The notes under the pieces were generated by a model, which was not told where the DNA came from, did no database searches, and saw nothing but the letters and a program-made list of their open reading frames with translations. Below, in pieces: positions 29,001-38,828 of a stretch of 64,000 nt of DNA (position 1 is its first letter; each line of letters starts with the position of its first letter). The stretch comes from Heterodera schachtii (lineage: Eukaryota > Nematoda > Chromadorea > Rhabditida > Heteroderidae). The DNA lies in assembly GCA_023374025.1 (NCBI GenBank), contig SIJG01000029.1, positions 910,342-974,341 on the forward strand, given 5' to 3'. The position numbers were made by a program, and so were the translations under genes.

Positions 29001-29510
29001 TTAAATTCCGAAATTACGGCAGTCCTTGCGGCAAATTGAGTCCCCAAATTGTAAAGAAATTGCTTTTCCGTTTAGTGACTTTCGCCGGCATTGACCCCGA
29101 AAGTCGCGTGTTCGACAATAACAATGTGTCCCAACTCCCTCCGACGTATGTCCGTCAGGTAAAAGCACCTTAATCATCATCAGCTAATTTGTCACTTTCT
29201 CGAATTGTTAATTGGTTGCCCAAATGATCGCTTTCAATGTGCCAAAAGTGTCAATCTTTCCCTTTATTAGGCACCCATTTTTGGCTTCGTCGCCCGCAAA
29301 TGCGTTGTGTCCGACCACAGCGGAAGTGTGGACAATGCGTGCCATCTTTTTGCTGAGCTTGATCCCGGCACGTCCCTCAGCTATTTTCTGATCACTTTTT
29401 GCTTTTCAGATCAACCGGCATCGGCCGTTGTCAGATTCATCACAAATGTGATGATGCCAATTGGAAGAGCACAGCTCCACCAAATCCATCAGAATGTCAA
29501 CTCGCAATGA
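14088..29510 (+). CDS. tns-1: Tensin (PTP-like, C2, SH2 and PTB domains), about 2,470 aa
   Basis: Focal-adhesion adaptor linking integrin tails to actin and signalling. About 27 exons, nearly all phase-checked: 14088-14226, 14287-14381, 14438-14682, 14738-14821, 14889-15047, 15399-15613, 15656-15931, 17029-17498, 17554-17858, 17903-18521, 18600-19144, 19197-19368, 19456-19633, 19805-20367, 21476-21813, 22217-?, 23022-23113, 25830-27498, 27611-27697, 27775-27897, 27952-28090, 28462-28550, 28601-28761, 28908-28956, 29076-29158, 29271-29367, 29410-29510. The phosphatase domain has GWPD (about residue 103) and [10 protein letters not shown] with Cys137 and Arg143, so the CX5R loop is complete. 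A C2 domain follows. The middle is disordered, with one 1.7-kb Glu-rich exon. The SH2 domain has FIVRDS and [12 protein letters not shown]; the PTB domain has [12 protein letters not shown] and FGFVARK. Exon 16's end and the exon 14 and 15 donors are uncertain. The last intron is GC-AG. Confidence 0.93.
21155..21288. repeat. Two-copy tandem repeat, about 67-bp period
   Basis: CTCTTCATACTCTTT followed by CTTCTCCTGAGTCTCTCTTC occurs twice with a spacing of about 67 bp inside a tensin intron. The tract is pure pyrimidine-rich intron sequence. Confidence 0.7.
22674..22738 (-). other. Possible antisense exon within a tensin intron
   Basis: On the minus strand an acceptor-like GCCATTCAG is followed by about 65 nt. 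These translate as a charged helix-like peptide ([17 protein letters not shown], then LSQFEEF) and end at a perfect donor GAATTT|GTAAGT. The plus strand over the same bases also has an acceptor, TTTCCATTTCAG at 22632, and an open reading [17 protein letters not shown]. Either could be real, and one signal is the mirror of the other. Confidence 0.25.
24091..24285. repeat. 84-bp tandem repeat, about 2.3 copies
   Basis: The unit starting CCCCCTCTTTTCTTCTTTTC begins at 24091, 24175 and 24259. It is a pyrimidine-only repeat in the large tensin intron between the exons at 23113 and 25830. Confidence 0.8.
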
Positions 29511-31106
29511 CCAAAAGAAGCAGTTGAAGAAGAACACGGAGAAGAAGAAGGGCACAATAATAATTCATTCATTTTGTGTACAGTATCACTCTGGACCATT
29601 ACCGTACCCGTCCCCTTGTTACAGTGTCCGCTCATAGCGTCCAAAAACCGTCGTTTGTTTCTTTCTTCCCATTTCAGTGCCGTCCTTTGTTTTGATTCGC
29701 TCATTCGCCTCCATTTCTCTTCCAAAGCACAAATCTCGTCACAATCCATCCCATCCGAATTCATTTCTTTTCCTTTTTTCCCCTCATTTTCCCCTTAATT
29801 CCCCCCCCCCCCCTTTAAATGCCTTAACCAACCCAAAAGATTTCCAAATTTTGTTCCATTCAAACTTTAAATTTGCTAATAATAAATGCATAACAATTAA
29901 ACTTTCTTTGATTGTGAGGCTCGTCTTTTTCAGCTGTTTCTCCCCTCAAATAATGCCCTTTTTCGTTGCCATGGCATTGGCATTTCTTCCGCTGATTATC
30001 CCCGCGGGCATTTCCCCGTTGGCCAATTCGTTTCACTTTTTTTTTTTTTGTTAATTTCCGTCCCTTTGGCCATTTGTCCGTCTTTCCTTCTTCGTCACTT
30101 TGATTCTCCCAAGCAAAAACAATTAAACTTTTCCTCCATCACATTGGGTCCACAATTTATAAGCTCCAAAAGTGCCATCGGATGCCTTTTCCGATCAGTG
30201 AATGACCAAAGTCGGCAGTCGTTTCGGTGAATGGGAAATTGTGTGGGAGGGTTCAAGCGGAGGACGCATCGAATTGCGCCATGGAAACGAAACAAGTTGG
30301 GCAAGGGGTTGGGGGGGGGGGGTGAGCAGTAACTCTTTTCCTTTTTTCCTTTTCCCCATCGCCCCAAAAATTGAAAAAAAAAAACAATTTAAAAAATATA
30401 TATAAAAATGATTTTTAAATTCGTTTCTCATTAAATTTTGAAAGTAAAAAATTTCAGTTTTTTAATTATCCCGTAAATTTGCCATCAAAAATGAAAAGGG
30501 GGGGGGGGGAAGAATAAGGGAACAGAAAGACTCAAGAAAGATTCATCATAATTATACTTAATGAACCATCTTTTTAAAACATTGATCAGTAGGGCTGTTA
30601 AAAATATGTACAAAAAGTGGTCATAATATGTCCATAAATATGTAAAAAAAATCCCGAAATATGTAAGAAAAACCCAAAATATGTACCAAATATGTAAATA
30701 AAATTTTTAAAATGGTTATTTTTTTAGAAAAAAATTCTTCGGAAAGGGTGAAATAGGCACAAAATGCCATAAAAATGACCTAAATAGGCCTAGAATCACA
30801 TTTTAGTATTTTAAAAATTAGTTTGATTAATTTTTATTTTTCACAAGAAATTTTATAAATTTTCAAAAATTCTCAAAAATGCAATAAAAATATGAAAATA
30901 TGTACGAAAAATTTGCCGAAATTTTGGATTTTTTTTTTTTTGAGAATTTCCGAAAATTTCTGTAAAAAATCCCCAAAATATGAAAAAATGTATGAAAAGT
31001 CCAAAAAAGTCCAAAAAATTTTAAAAATTGTTGGCAAAATTGGGCAAATGCCGCCAATTAAAAATTAATGGCGTCCCTTTTGAGTTAATCCTAGCGAAAT
31101 TTCCAG
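29511..31106. other. Tensin 3' region and ARL13B upstream region
   Basis: Contains the presumed tensin 3' UTR, with AATAAA near 29879. An AT-rich stretch at 30590-31060 repeats AAATATGTA-like words several times. A first coding exon for the ARL13B-like gene must lie here, or be very short. An open frame from 30202 (begins MTKVGSRF) is the best candidate, but no donor in the phase required by the next exon was found. Confidence 0.5.
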
Positions 31107-33432
31107 GCCAATTGTGCTCTGTTTCATTGGCATTGATGGGGCCGGTAAAACGACCATTGTCAAGGCATTGCAAGGAGGTAGGTCAAACCAAATAAATGCC
31201 ATGGCCGAGCTTTAGCAAAAATTGTCACGCCCCTTCAGAGGATTTTGGCACCGTTCATTGCACGGTTGGCTTTTCCCGGGCGGAATTGCGCGTCAAAAAG
31301 TACCGTATCACTGTGTACGATTTGGGAGGATCGGCTCGAATTCGCGAAATTTGGCCCATTTATTTCGCCGAGGTATTTACTTAAAAGTTATTTCATCAGG
31401 TTAATTCGCGAAATATTTACATTTTGTAAAATGAAATAAAATCCAATTATTAATTTTGCCTTTCCAATTTTAATTCTTGGCAATATTTTGCTCTTTTTTT
31501 GTTTTTGTTTTTACTTTAGGTGTTTGGCGTTGTGTTCGTTTTGGATGCGAGTGCCGCCAGTCGAATCAGTGAGAACAAAAAGATGGTCGACTCTTTGGTC
31601 GGACTGCCCGACCTTCTCGGCAAGCCCATTCTGTTTCTGCTCAACAAAAAGGACCTTCCGGAAGTGCGCTTTGTTTCCCTTTCCTTTGCCTTGGACCGAT
31701 TGAGTCCGGAGAACAGAAATTGGCCAAAATCACTTTGGCCCTTTTCTTGTCGAAACTCTCGAGCATTGGCCGCCCTTTGCTTTATTTTCATCCTTTTTAG
31801 GCACTCGACGAAATGCAATTCTCCGAACGATTCAATTTGCATTCAATGGCAAAACAGAACAAAACGGACATTCGCGTGGTCAGAAAATGACGGCATTAAG
31901 CAAAAGCAATTTTTTTGTTAAGGAGGGCATTTGCGCTGTCAAAGGGACGGGGAAAGAAATTGATCAGGTGGAAATGGGAAAAGGGAGAGAGAGAGAGAGA
32001 GAGAGGGAGAGAAAGGGGGAGGAAGGGAGGGAGACGGATTTATGAAGGGCTGATCAGACAGAGAGAGACAAAAGGGGCTGACCAATGCAAACAGGAAAAT
32101 GATCAGACGGAGAGGGAAATGGAGGGCAAAGGGAAAAGTGAATCTAAAAAGCCATTTTGGTTTTGAGGTAATTGTGGAAGGATTGGAATGGCTGATCGAG
32201 AAAGTGTTGGACAATTACGACAACATTTCGAAAGGAGTCGAAAAGGCACTGAAAGAATTGAAAGAACGGCAAGCGCAAGAACGTCTTGAGCGGCAGCATC
32301 GATTGGCATTAAGGTGAAAAAGGGAGGAAATCCCGAAGGGGGGGGGGGGGGAAGCAGTGATCAGATTACTCACTGACCTTTGACTTTTCATTGACTGATC
32401 AGTTCGTCGAAAGAAAGCCCCGAGGCGGCGGGAACTCCCGAGAATGGCGATCAGGAGGAGGAAGAAGCAGAGGAAGGAGCCGGAAGAACGAAGGACGGAA
32501 AGGCGGAGCAGAGAGACGAAGCGAAAGAGCAACGGCACACGACCAATTCGGAGGAAGGGACAAATGATGGCACACTTTGCCGGAATAGTCAGGAAGATAA
32601 AACAGAAACTCAACGGCCCAATGCTCAAAATGGAGGGATTGACTACGGCGTTTTTGAAATCAGCCCAAAACAAAAGAAAGAAGACGAAGGCACAATTGGA
32701 GAAGGGCGAGTGAATGAAACGATGACATTAAATGATGAAGGAGAAGGAAAAGAGGGGGAAGAGGAAAAGGAGAGAGGGGAAAAGAGAGCAGAAAATGGAG
32801 AGAAACGAGAGAGAGAAGAAGGAGGGAGAGAAAGCAGAGGAAGAGGAGGGACAGCGGAAGGGAGTGGAAGAGAAAGCAGAAGAAGAGGAGGGACAGCGGA
32901 AGGGAGCGGAAGAGAAAGCAGAGAAAGAGGAAGGACAGCGGAAGGGAGTGGAAGAATAAGCAGAGGAGGAGGAACAGCAGAAGGGAGCGCAAGAAAAACA
33001 GAAGGAGGAGAAAGAAGAGGAGGAGGAAAAAGCAGAGGAAGAGAAAGAACTGCGGAAGAGAGTGGAAGAGAAAGCAGAGAAATAGGAGGAACAGCGGAAG
33101 GGAGCAGAAGAGAAAGTGAAGACGGGCGAAGAAAAGGAGGAAGAGAAAGCAGAGGAAGAGGAGCAACAGCTGAAGTGGACGGAAGAGAAAACAGAGGAAG
33201 AGGCGGGACAGCGGAAGGGAGCGGAAGAGATAGTAAAGGAGGGGAAAGAAGGGGAGGAAGAGAAAGCAGAGGAAGAGAAAGAACAGCGGAAGAGAGTGGA
33301 AGAGAAGCGCAAGCAGTTCAACAAGGCACAGTTGAAATTGAAATGAGACCAACTCCCCGAGCAGAAAGCAGCCGAGGCGGAAGCACTCACGGACGAAATG
33401 CGACAGACGTAATGACAACGGTGGAAAGTTGA
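31107..33432 (+). CDS. arl-13: ARL13B-like ciliary GTPase (5' exon not found)
   Basis: Small ARF-like GTPase of cilia; in other animals ARL13B acts as a ciliary GTPase and ARL3 exchange factor. Exons in consistent phase: 31107-31177, 31239-31372, 31520-31663, 31801-31878, 31923-31967, 32168-32313, 32403-33432. The G1 loop is GIDGAGKTT. Switch II is VYDLGGSARIREIW, the ARL13B-type DLGG without the usual catalytic Gln. The guanine-specificity loop is LLNKKD, and KGTGKEID follows. A charged helical stretch (KALKELKERQAQERLERQ) comes after the G domain, as in ARL13B. The last exon adds 343 residues, mostly 14-residue repeats with RESRGRGGTAEGSG as core, ending in TGA at 33430. The N-terminal residues, where palmitoylated cysteines sit in the family, are missing from this model. 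Confidence 0.87.
32820..33310 (+). repeat. 42-bp coding tandem repeats in the ARL13B tail
   Basis: Units of the type GAGAAAGCAGAGGAAGAG followed by GGACAGCGGAAGGGAG recur every 42 bp or so with divergence. The frame fixed by splicing gives Arg/Gly/Glu repeats. The next frame gives a heptad-like EEKAEEEEGQRKG repeat but has two stops, near 32959 and 33084. Confidence 0.75.
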
Positions 33433-34099
33433 AAAAGATGCTAATCACTCAATTAACACTTCAATTGATCATTAGGTGTTGCTAATATCCTTTTGCTGCC
33501 CTCAATTTGTCACTGATTATTAAATTTTGACCGATTTTTTAAGAAATATTCGCCCTTTTCCCAAGTATTTTCTCTTGTTGTTGTTTTCCATTCAATTATC
33601 CTAATAAACGGATATTTGTGCTCTTCAGCAGCTACGTTTTGTTCCCTTAATGAATGAAGCACAAAACGGCGGTCAATCGCCAAGGACAGCCGCCGTTTGT
33701 AAAGGGACGGCTTTAAGTGGGGGGGGGGGGCATTGAATGGCATTGCCCCCATTAATAAATGACAGCAAAAAGAAAGGCATTATTATTATCCGCCGGTCGG
33801 TCAATGGCAAATCAAAAAGTGACATTGAAATGAACAATAGAGGAAAACATTGATTAAATTAACAAATGAGCGAATCCGAACTTGTGAATGGGGGAAAAAG
33901 TACATGGAAATTTAAAAGTGTTAATTGACGAGTGCCCTCCGATTCTTTCCAATTAAAAGGTAATTGAAAATGTAATTTTTGTAGCAAATTTTGTGAAAAC
34001 TGTGATTTTTGTGGCAAATTTTGTGAAGGTCCGTCGGGCCTCGGAATTAGCATCAAAATATCTCTGATTGGCCAATCAATTCTCCTCCGATCACTGATC

Positions 34100-34103
<4 letters not shown>

Positions 34104-34145
<42 letters not shown>
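34104..34145. repeat. (CT)n microsatellite
   Basis: About 20 uninterrupted CT units lying only a few bases downstream of the stop codon of the minus-strand ground-like gene. It is flanked on both sides by CTGATCA sequences. Confidence 0.9.
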
Positions 34146-34147
<2 letters not shown>

Positions 34148-34148
<1 letters not shown>

Positions 34149-37100
34149 CAGTCTTCCCATGTCAGTGAGTGCCGTTCGCCCACCCTCAGCTGGCAATTCC
34201 GTTTCCCGTACCAATTCACATACGCAAATTCGTTGTTTGACACTATGGAGTTGAAACGGCCACCGAATTTGGCGGCTGCTTCGCTTTCTATCCTTCGCGC
34301 GGCCTCCAAATTATCCGCGCCGGACTCCAACGAACTCTGCACAATTTGTCTGAAAGGAGCCAACACTAATGAATTGTTTAATTAATGATTAGCCTATAAT
34401 TAACTAATTATTATCACTTTACTAATTGCCAATAATAATAATAATTAAATTAGGCGTTTAATTTCTCTTCCCCGTTTGTTCTCTTAATGTTTCCGCTTCG
34501 TCCACCTCAGTTCGTCGTCTTCGCAGCTGAGTCCCGCTTCCCCGCCCCCCGCGTCCTTCGCCGCCGTTTCTTCTTCCAAACTTTCGGCCGTTTCGCCTTC
34601 CGCGTGTTCGTGTTCGTTCTGCTGTTGTTCTTGCGGCTGTTCTTCCGGCCGTTCGTCCACCATTTCGTACGGATTCTCCGCAAATGGTGCCGTTTCTTCT
34701 TCGCCCAATGTTTTGACCATCGCTTTCGGCGGAACTTCGTTTTGTTCATCCGTCGAAGGCGGCGGCGGAGGCGACGGGGCGGGCGGCGAAGCAGCAGCCG
34801 ATGCTTCGGATGCGGACGGAGCAGCAGGCGGAAGCGAGGACGGAAGCGGCACGGGCGGAAGCGGCGATTGGTCGACGGGCGGTGGCGGCGGCGGTGGGGG
34901 CGGCAGAAGGGTGGTGCCGGCCGAAGCGTACGAAAGCGGCGGCAGCGACGACGACAAATTCTCTTTCGTTTGCGTCGCCGCTTCCTCAGGCGGCGCCTCT
35001 GTGTCTTCTGCCGGCACTGCTTCTTCGTGTTCTGGCTGTTCTTTGTTGTTCAAGTCTTCATAATTCTCCACGCCTTCTCCGCCCGCCAATGGCGGCAATT
35101 CGCTGTCGGCTGAAAAAAAAAAATGCAAGTTCATAGTATTGAATTAGTCATAAAAGGCACACGTGATTGTGGCAATGGCATTGGTTCGTTTTCGTCGTTG
35201 CCCGGCTCTGCGGGTGCCGGAGAAGGGGCAAAAGGCAGCGGAGTTGGGAGGGCGTCGCCTCTGCTCTCGCACGACTGTCCCGGCTCACACGGCGACTGCG
35301 GTTGCGCCGGAAGCGACGAAAGGGGCGCACTCGCCGGCACGCAACTCTCAGCGGAGGACGACTCACACGGCTCGCTAGGCAGCGGAGGCGGCGGTGGAGG
35401 CAAAGCGGAACCGCAAAGGTCGCCTTGGCACGGCTGAATAAAAGTGAGTTTTTTGCGATTTGCAAGGAAAATGACCGGTTGACCGCCTCTGTTTCCATTT
35501 GGAGGCGATGGAAGGGGAGGAAAAACGCCCTGAAAATTAAAAAAATTTAATGAGGGCGGCTTTCACCCTTCGAACATACTCCTTTTTGTACCCATCCGCC
35601 TCCCCCTTGACAGCCGCCGCCAGAGCACCCACTCGCGCTTCCTTGGCACCCACTTGCGCTTCCCTGGCACCCCTTCCTTGGCACCCACTTGCGCTTCCTT
35701 GGCACCCACTCGCGCTTCCTTGGCACCCACTTGCGCTTCCTTGGCACCCACTTGCGCTTCCTTGGCACCCACTTGCGCTTCCTTGGCACCCACTTGCGCT
35801 TCCTTGGCACCCACTTGCGCTTCCTTGGCACCCACTCGCGCTTCCCTGACACCCACTTCCTTGGCACCCACTTGCGCTTCCTTGGCACCCACTTCCTTGG
35901 CACCCACTTGCGCTTCCCTGACACCCACTTCCTTGGCACCCACTTGCGCTTCCTTGGCACCCACTTCCTTGGCACCCACTTGCGCTTCCTTGGCACCCAC
36001 TTCCTTGGCATCCACTCGCGCTTCCCTGGCACCCACTTTCTTGGCACCCATTTGCGCCTCCCTGGCACCCACTTCCTTGGAACCCGCTTCCTTGGCATCC
36101 GCTTCCTTGGCACCCGCTTCCTTGGAATCCGCTTCCCTGGCATCCGCTTCCCTGGACTCCGCCGCTTCCTTGGCATCCGCTTCCTTGGAATTCGCTTCCT
36201 TGTAATCCGCTTCCATGGCATCCGCTTCCCTGACATCCGCCTCCTTGACACCCGATTCCTTGGCACCCATTTCCCTGACATCCATTTTGGCTTCCTTGGC
36301 ATCCGCTTCCCTGACATCCGCTTCCTTGGCATCCGCTTCCTGGACTCCGCCTCCTGACATCCGCTTCCTTGGCATCCGCTTCCCTGGACTCCGCCTCCTT
36401 GACATCCGCTTCCTTGGCATCCGCTTTCCCTGACATCCATTTTGGCTTCCTTGGCATCCGCTTCCCTGACATCCGCTTCCTTGGCATCCGCTTCCCTGGA
36501 CTCCGCCTCCTTGACATCCGCTTCCTTGGCATCCGCTTCCCTGGACTCCGCCTCCTTGACATCCGCTTCCTTGGCACCCATTTCCCTGGCATCCATTTTG
36601 GCTTCCTTGGCATCCGCTTCCTTGAAATCCCCCTATTTCCTGGGTTGCTCCTTCTCGTTGGCACCCTGCTCCTTGGCATTCTCCGCCCTGCTTATTTCCT
36701 CCTCCCTGGCATCCTCCGCTTCCCAGGCACCCGCTGCACCCTCCACATCCTTGGCATATCCTTCCTTGGCACCCTCCTCCTCCCTGGCACCCTCCTCCAG
36801 CACCTCGATCCTGCTGGCATCCTCCCCCTTGGCATACGCATCCTTGGCAATGTGTGGCCACCTGCTGCTGTTGACACCCACTTCCCTGCTGGCATTCTCC
36901 TCCTTGGCACCCTCCCGCGTCCGCTTGAACTGCTCCTCCCCCGCCCCTACAACTGCAGGCACAAAATTCCGCACCGCTAAAGCATTCTCTGCCGCCTCCC
37001 CCCGTCCCCCCGCTCTGTTGGCATTCTCCGCCGCATTCGCTGCCCCCGCAGTCATAAAACTGCGTCTGTTGTTGATAGCCGAATGGGCGTGGGTAATTCA

Positions 37101-37622
37101 CAATTAGCGGTGCCGCATAACTTCCGCCTCCGCCGTAACTTCCGTAGCCGTAACTTAACGGACGGAGAAAAAAGTGCCAACGAAAGGAAAAGTTTGGAAA
37201 TGCCGAAAAATAGGGATTTATATTTAAGAGAAGGTAAAGCATGACGGAGTGTTTACTTCATTTGACAGATGGGAACGGCCGGCGCACAACCGACGAGCGA
37301 CGAAGGAGGACAGCAAATGGTTCTGAATTTCAATTAGGAATTGCAAAGAATATGATCAAAGATAAAGCAGAACACCCGCATCGCATTGGAGTGATTGTCC
37401 ATTAATTAATTAAAAATTGCCCGTTAATTTGGCCATTAATTTGGCTATTCATTTTGCCATTCATTCAGGCACTTTTCCTTACTGTCCTCCGCCGGCAAAA
37501 CATCCGCTGGATTGAGCAATGGCGAACACATTCAGCAGAAACAATTGGATGGGCGAAGGGGAGACACAAAACAGAGAATGAAAACACCGCCAAAATACCA
37601 CTCGGACGGAGACACTTTCCAT
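34148..37622 (-). CDS. Ground-like (grl) secreted protein with expanded Cys-Gly-Gln repeat
   Basis: Nematode hedgehog-related ground-like family. Exons: 37622-37483, 37322-37257, 37153-35567, 35529-35476, 35433-35163, 35109-34506, 34349-34148. The N-terminus is hydrophobic (IQLFLLNVFAIAQSSG), consistent with secretion, then TICCPPSS, VPICQ and YGYGSYGGGGSY, typical of grl proteins. Exon 3 encodes more than 200 residues of GSGCQ pentads and GSASGCQ heptads. Pro-rich and acidic segments follow. The C-terminus is the ground-like domain: CEDDELRQIV, FGGRFNSIVSN, EFAYVNW, a Cys in RNCQLR, then the stop. Three one-base indels at about 36341, 36352 and 36425 break the repeat frame; with them corrected, exon 3 stays in one frame and in phase with exon 4. 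The family is thought to act in cuticle or sensory-organ matrix; the role here is inferred. Confidence 0.85.
35640..36620 (-). repeat. 15-bp and 21-bp tandem repeats coding GSGCQ / GSASGCQ
   Basis: On the minus strand GGAAGCGGATGCCAA-type 15-mers alternate with GGAAGCGCAAGTGGGTGCCAA-type 21-mers for about 1 kb. The array lacks stops in all three minus-strand frames over long stretches, and also in plus-strand frames. That is why many overlapping ORFs appear here. Confidence 0.9.
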
Positions 37623-38091
37623 GGGCAAAATCAGTGGAAAAAGCAATGGAAACGATGGCCAATTATTGGCATAAGGGAACAAAAAGGGGACGGAAAAAGC
37701 ATCGAATTAATTAATAATTATTAGAGTGATCGGAAAAGGAAGAAAAGTGATCAAGAAAAAGAAGGGAGGGAGAGACTGACTGATCACTTTGGCAGAAGTG
37801 ACTTCACTCTTTCAACTTTTATCGGGCTTCCTTTTCCCAATAAATTTTGGCTCCGCTTCCGTTTTCAGTGAATTCGCAAAAATTTGAACCGAAAACCAAA
37901 AAAGAGGGAGGAGCGAAACCCATGCATTTGGGACTGTTCAAAGGCATCGATGCGCTTCGTTGGGTTTCTTCCGCAGTTCGGTCCTTCGTTTTCCCCTCGA
38001 GGGGTCGTTTCGTCACTCGATTGGCACCATTTTAATTAATTGTGCCGTTTTTTGTCCGTTCCTTCGCGCACTTTCCGTTCCGCCCATTTAA

Positions 38092-38368
38092 ATGAGGGGA
38101 AGGATGGACGGATCATATGCCCACAACAGCAACAACACAAGGCAATCAAACGGAGAAAGTGTGAATGCTGTGCCACGCATCCCAAAACCAAATTCAGCTG
38201 ACGACACTCACTCATCCAATGCCCCCCCCCCCACGGCGCCGACTGTCCCTCCCCGGGGGCGGTCACTCCCTTCCCCCCCCCCCTAAATCGTTTTATCCGG
38301 AATTGCCTTTGGAAGAAAGTCACAAAGTCGCCAAGACAGAGGAAGAAAGGGAAAGGGGAATCTGTTGA
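38092..38368 (+). pseudogene. Small ORF interrupted at a poly-C run
   Basis: The frame from the ATG at 38092 (MRGRMDGSYAHNSNN, later PRIPKPNSADD) reaches a 12-13-nt C run near 38271-38283 and stops directly after it. The next frame continues from the run as KSFYPELPLEESHKVAKTEE to a TGA at 38366. The two halves have similar composition, so a single homopolymer slip, real or from sequencing, probably separates them. The joined product would be about 91 residues with no recognised domain. No flanking exons were found. Confidence 0.4.
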
Positions 38369-38751
38369 AGAAGCACTGAATGACTTGCGGAGTGACTGAC
38401 AGAACGAACGGACACCGCCGCGCGTTTCGCACAGTCAAAGCAAAAGGAAAAGCGGAGGAAAAGCGGGGGGGGGGGGGGATAAACCATTTAGGAAGAAAAA
38501 GAAATAAAGGGAAGAAAATGGAAGCAAAGGCCATTCGGAGACGGAGACGAGCCGAATTAGCGACAGACATTTGTTGCAAAAACAGTGACATTCACTTTCG
38601 CAAATTCATGCCTTTTTGTGCATTTTTAAGCAAACATTTTTTACCGTTTTTGGAAAACCCATCCCTTTAAAGGGATCAAAAGAAAACATATTTGTAAACA
38701 AAAAGACTGCTTGTCAAAGCATCCGAAAAATGAGCTCATGTACCAAAAATG

Positions 38752-38828
38752 AGTTGGTGTGTGTGGCTCAGTGATTTTTGTAAGGTAGTAAAGGGAAATT
38801 GGATGGGGGTTCGAGTCCGCTCCATGAC
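38752..38828 (+). other. tRNA-like element with A-box and B-box
   Basis: TGGCTCAGTGA at 38764 resembles a pol III A-box, and GGTTCGAGTCC at 38808 is a perfect B-box. The spacing suits a tRNA, but the acceptor stem does not pair well, so this is a tRNA pseudogene or a SINE head rather than a functional tRNA. A related copy lies at 51386-51446 on the other strand. Confidence 0.5.

Noticed and set aside
30202..30405. First coding exon of the ARL13B-like gene
   Set aside because: Reads like protein (MTKVGSRFGEWEI), but no donor gives the phase needed by the exon at 31107; noted only as a candidate.
32660..33448. 262-codon Phe/Leu-rich minus-strand ORF resembling membrane segments
   Set aside because: Antisense of the ARL13B repeat tail; the hydrophobic look comes from CTT/TTC codons.
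34487..35113. 208-codon Arg/Phe-rich plus-strand ORF
   Set aside because: Shadow of exon 6 of the ground-like gene, whose splice sites and domain fix the minus strand as coding.
35654..36357. Plus-strand ORFs with THLRFLG and ASLAPT repeats
   Set aside because: Reverse reading of the CQG repeat; no start context or splice partners.
35640..36620. CRISPR-like array
   Set aside because: Short direct repeats without spacers, inside a coding exon of a eukaryote.
38752..38828. Functional tRNA gene
   Set aside because: A- and B-boxes are present but the acceptor and anticodon stems do not pair acceptably.
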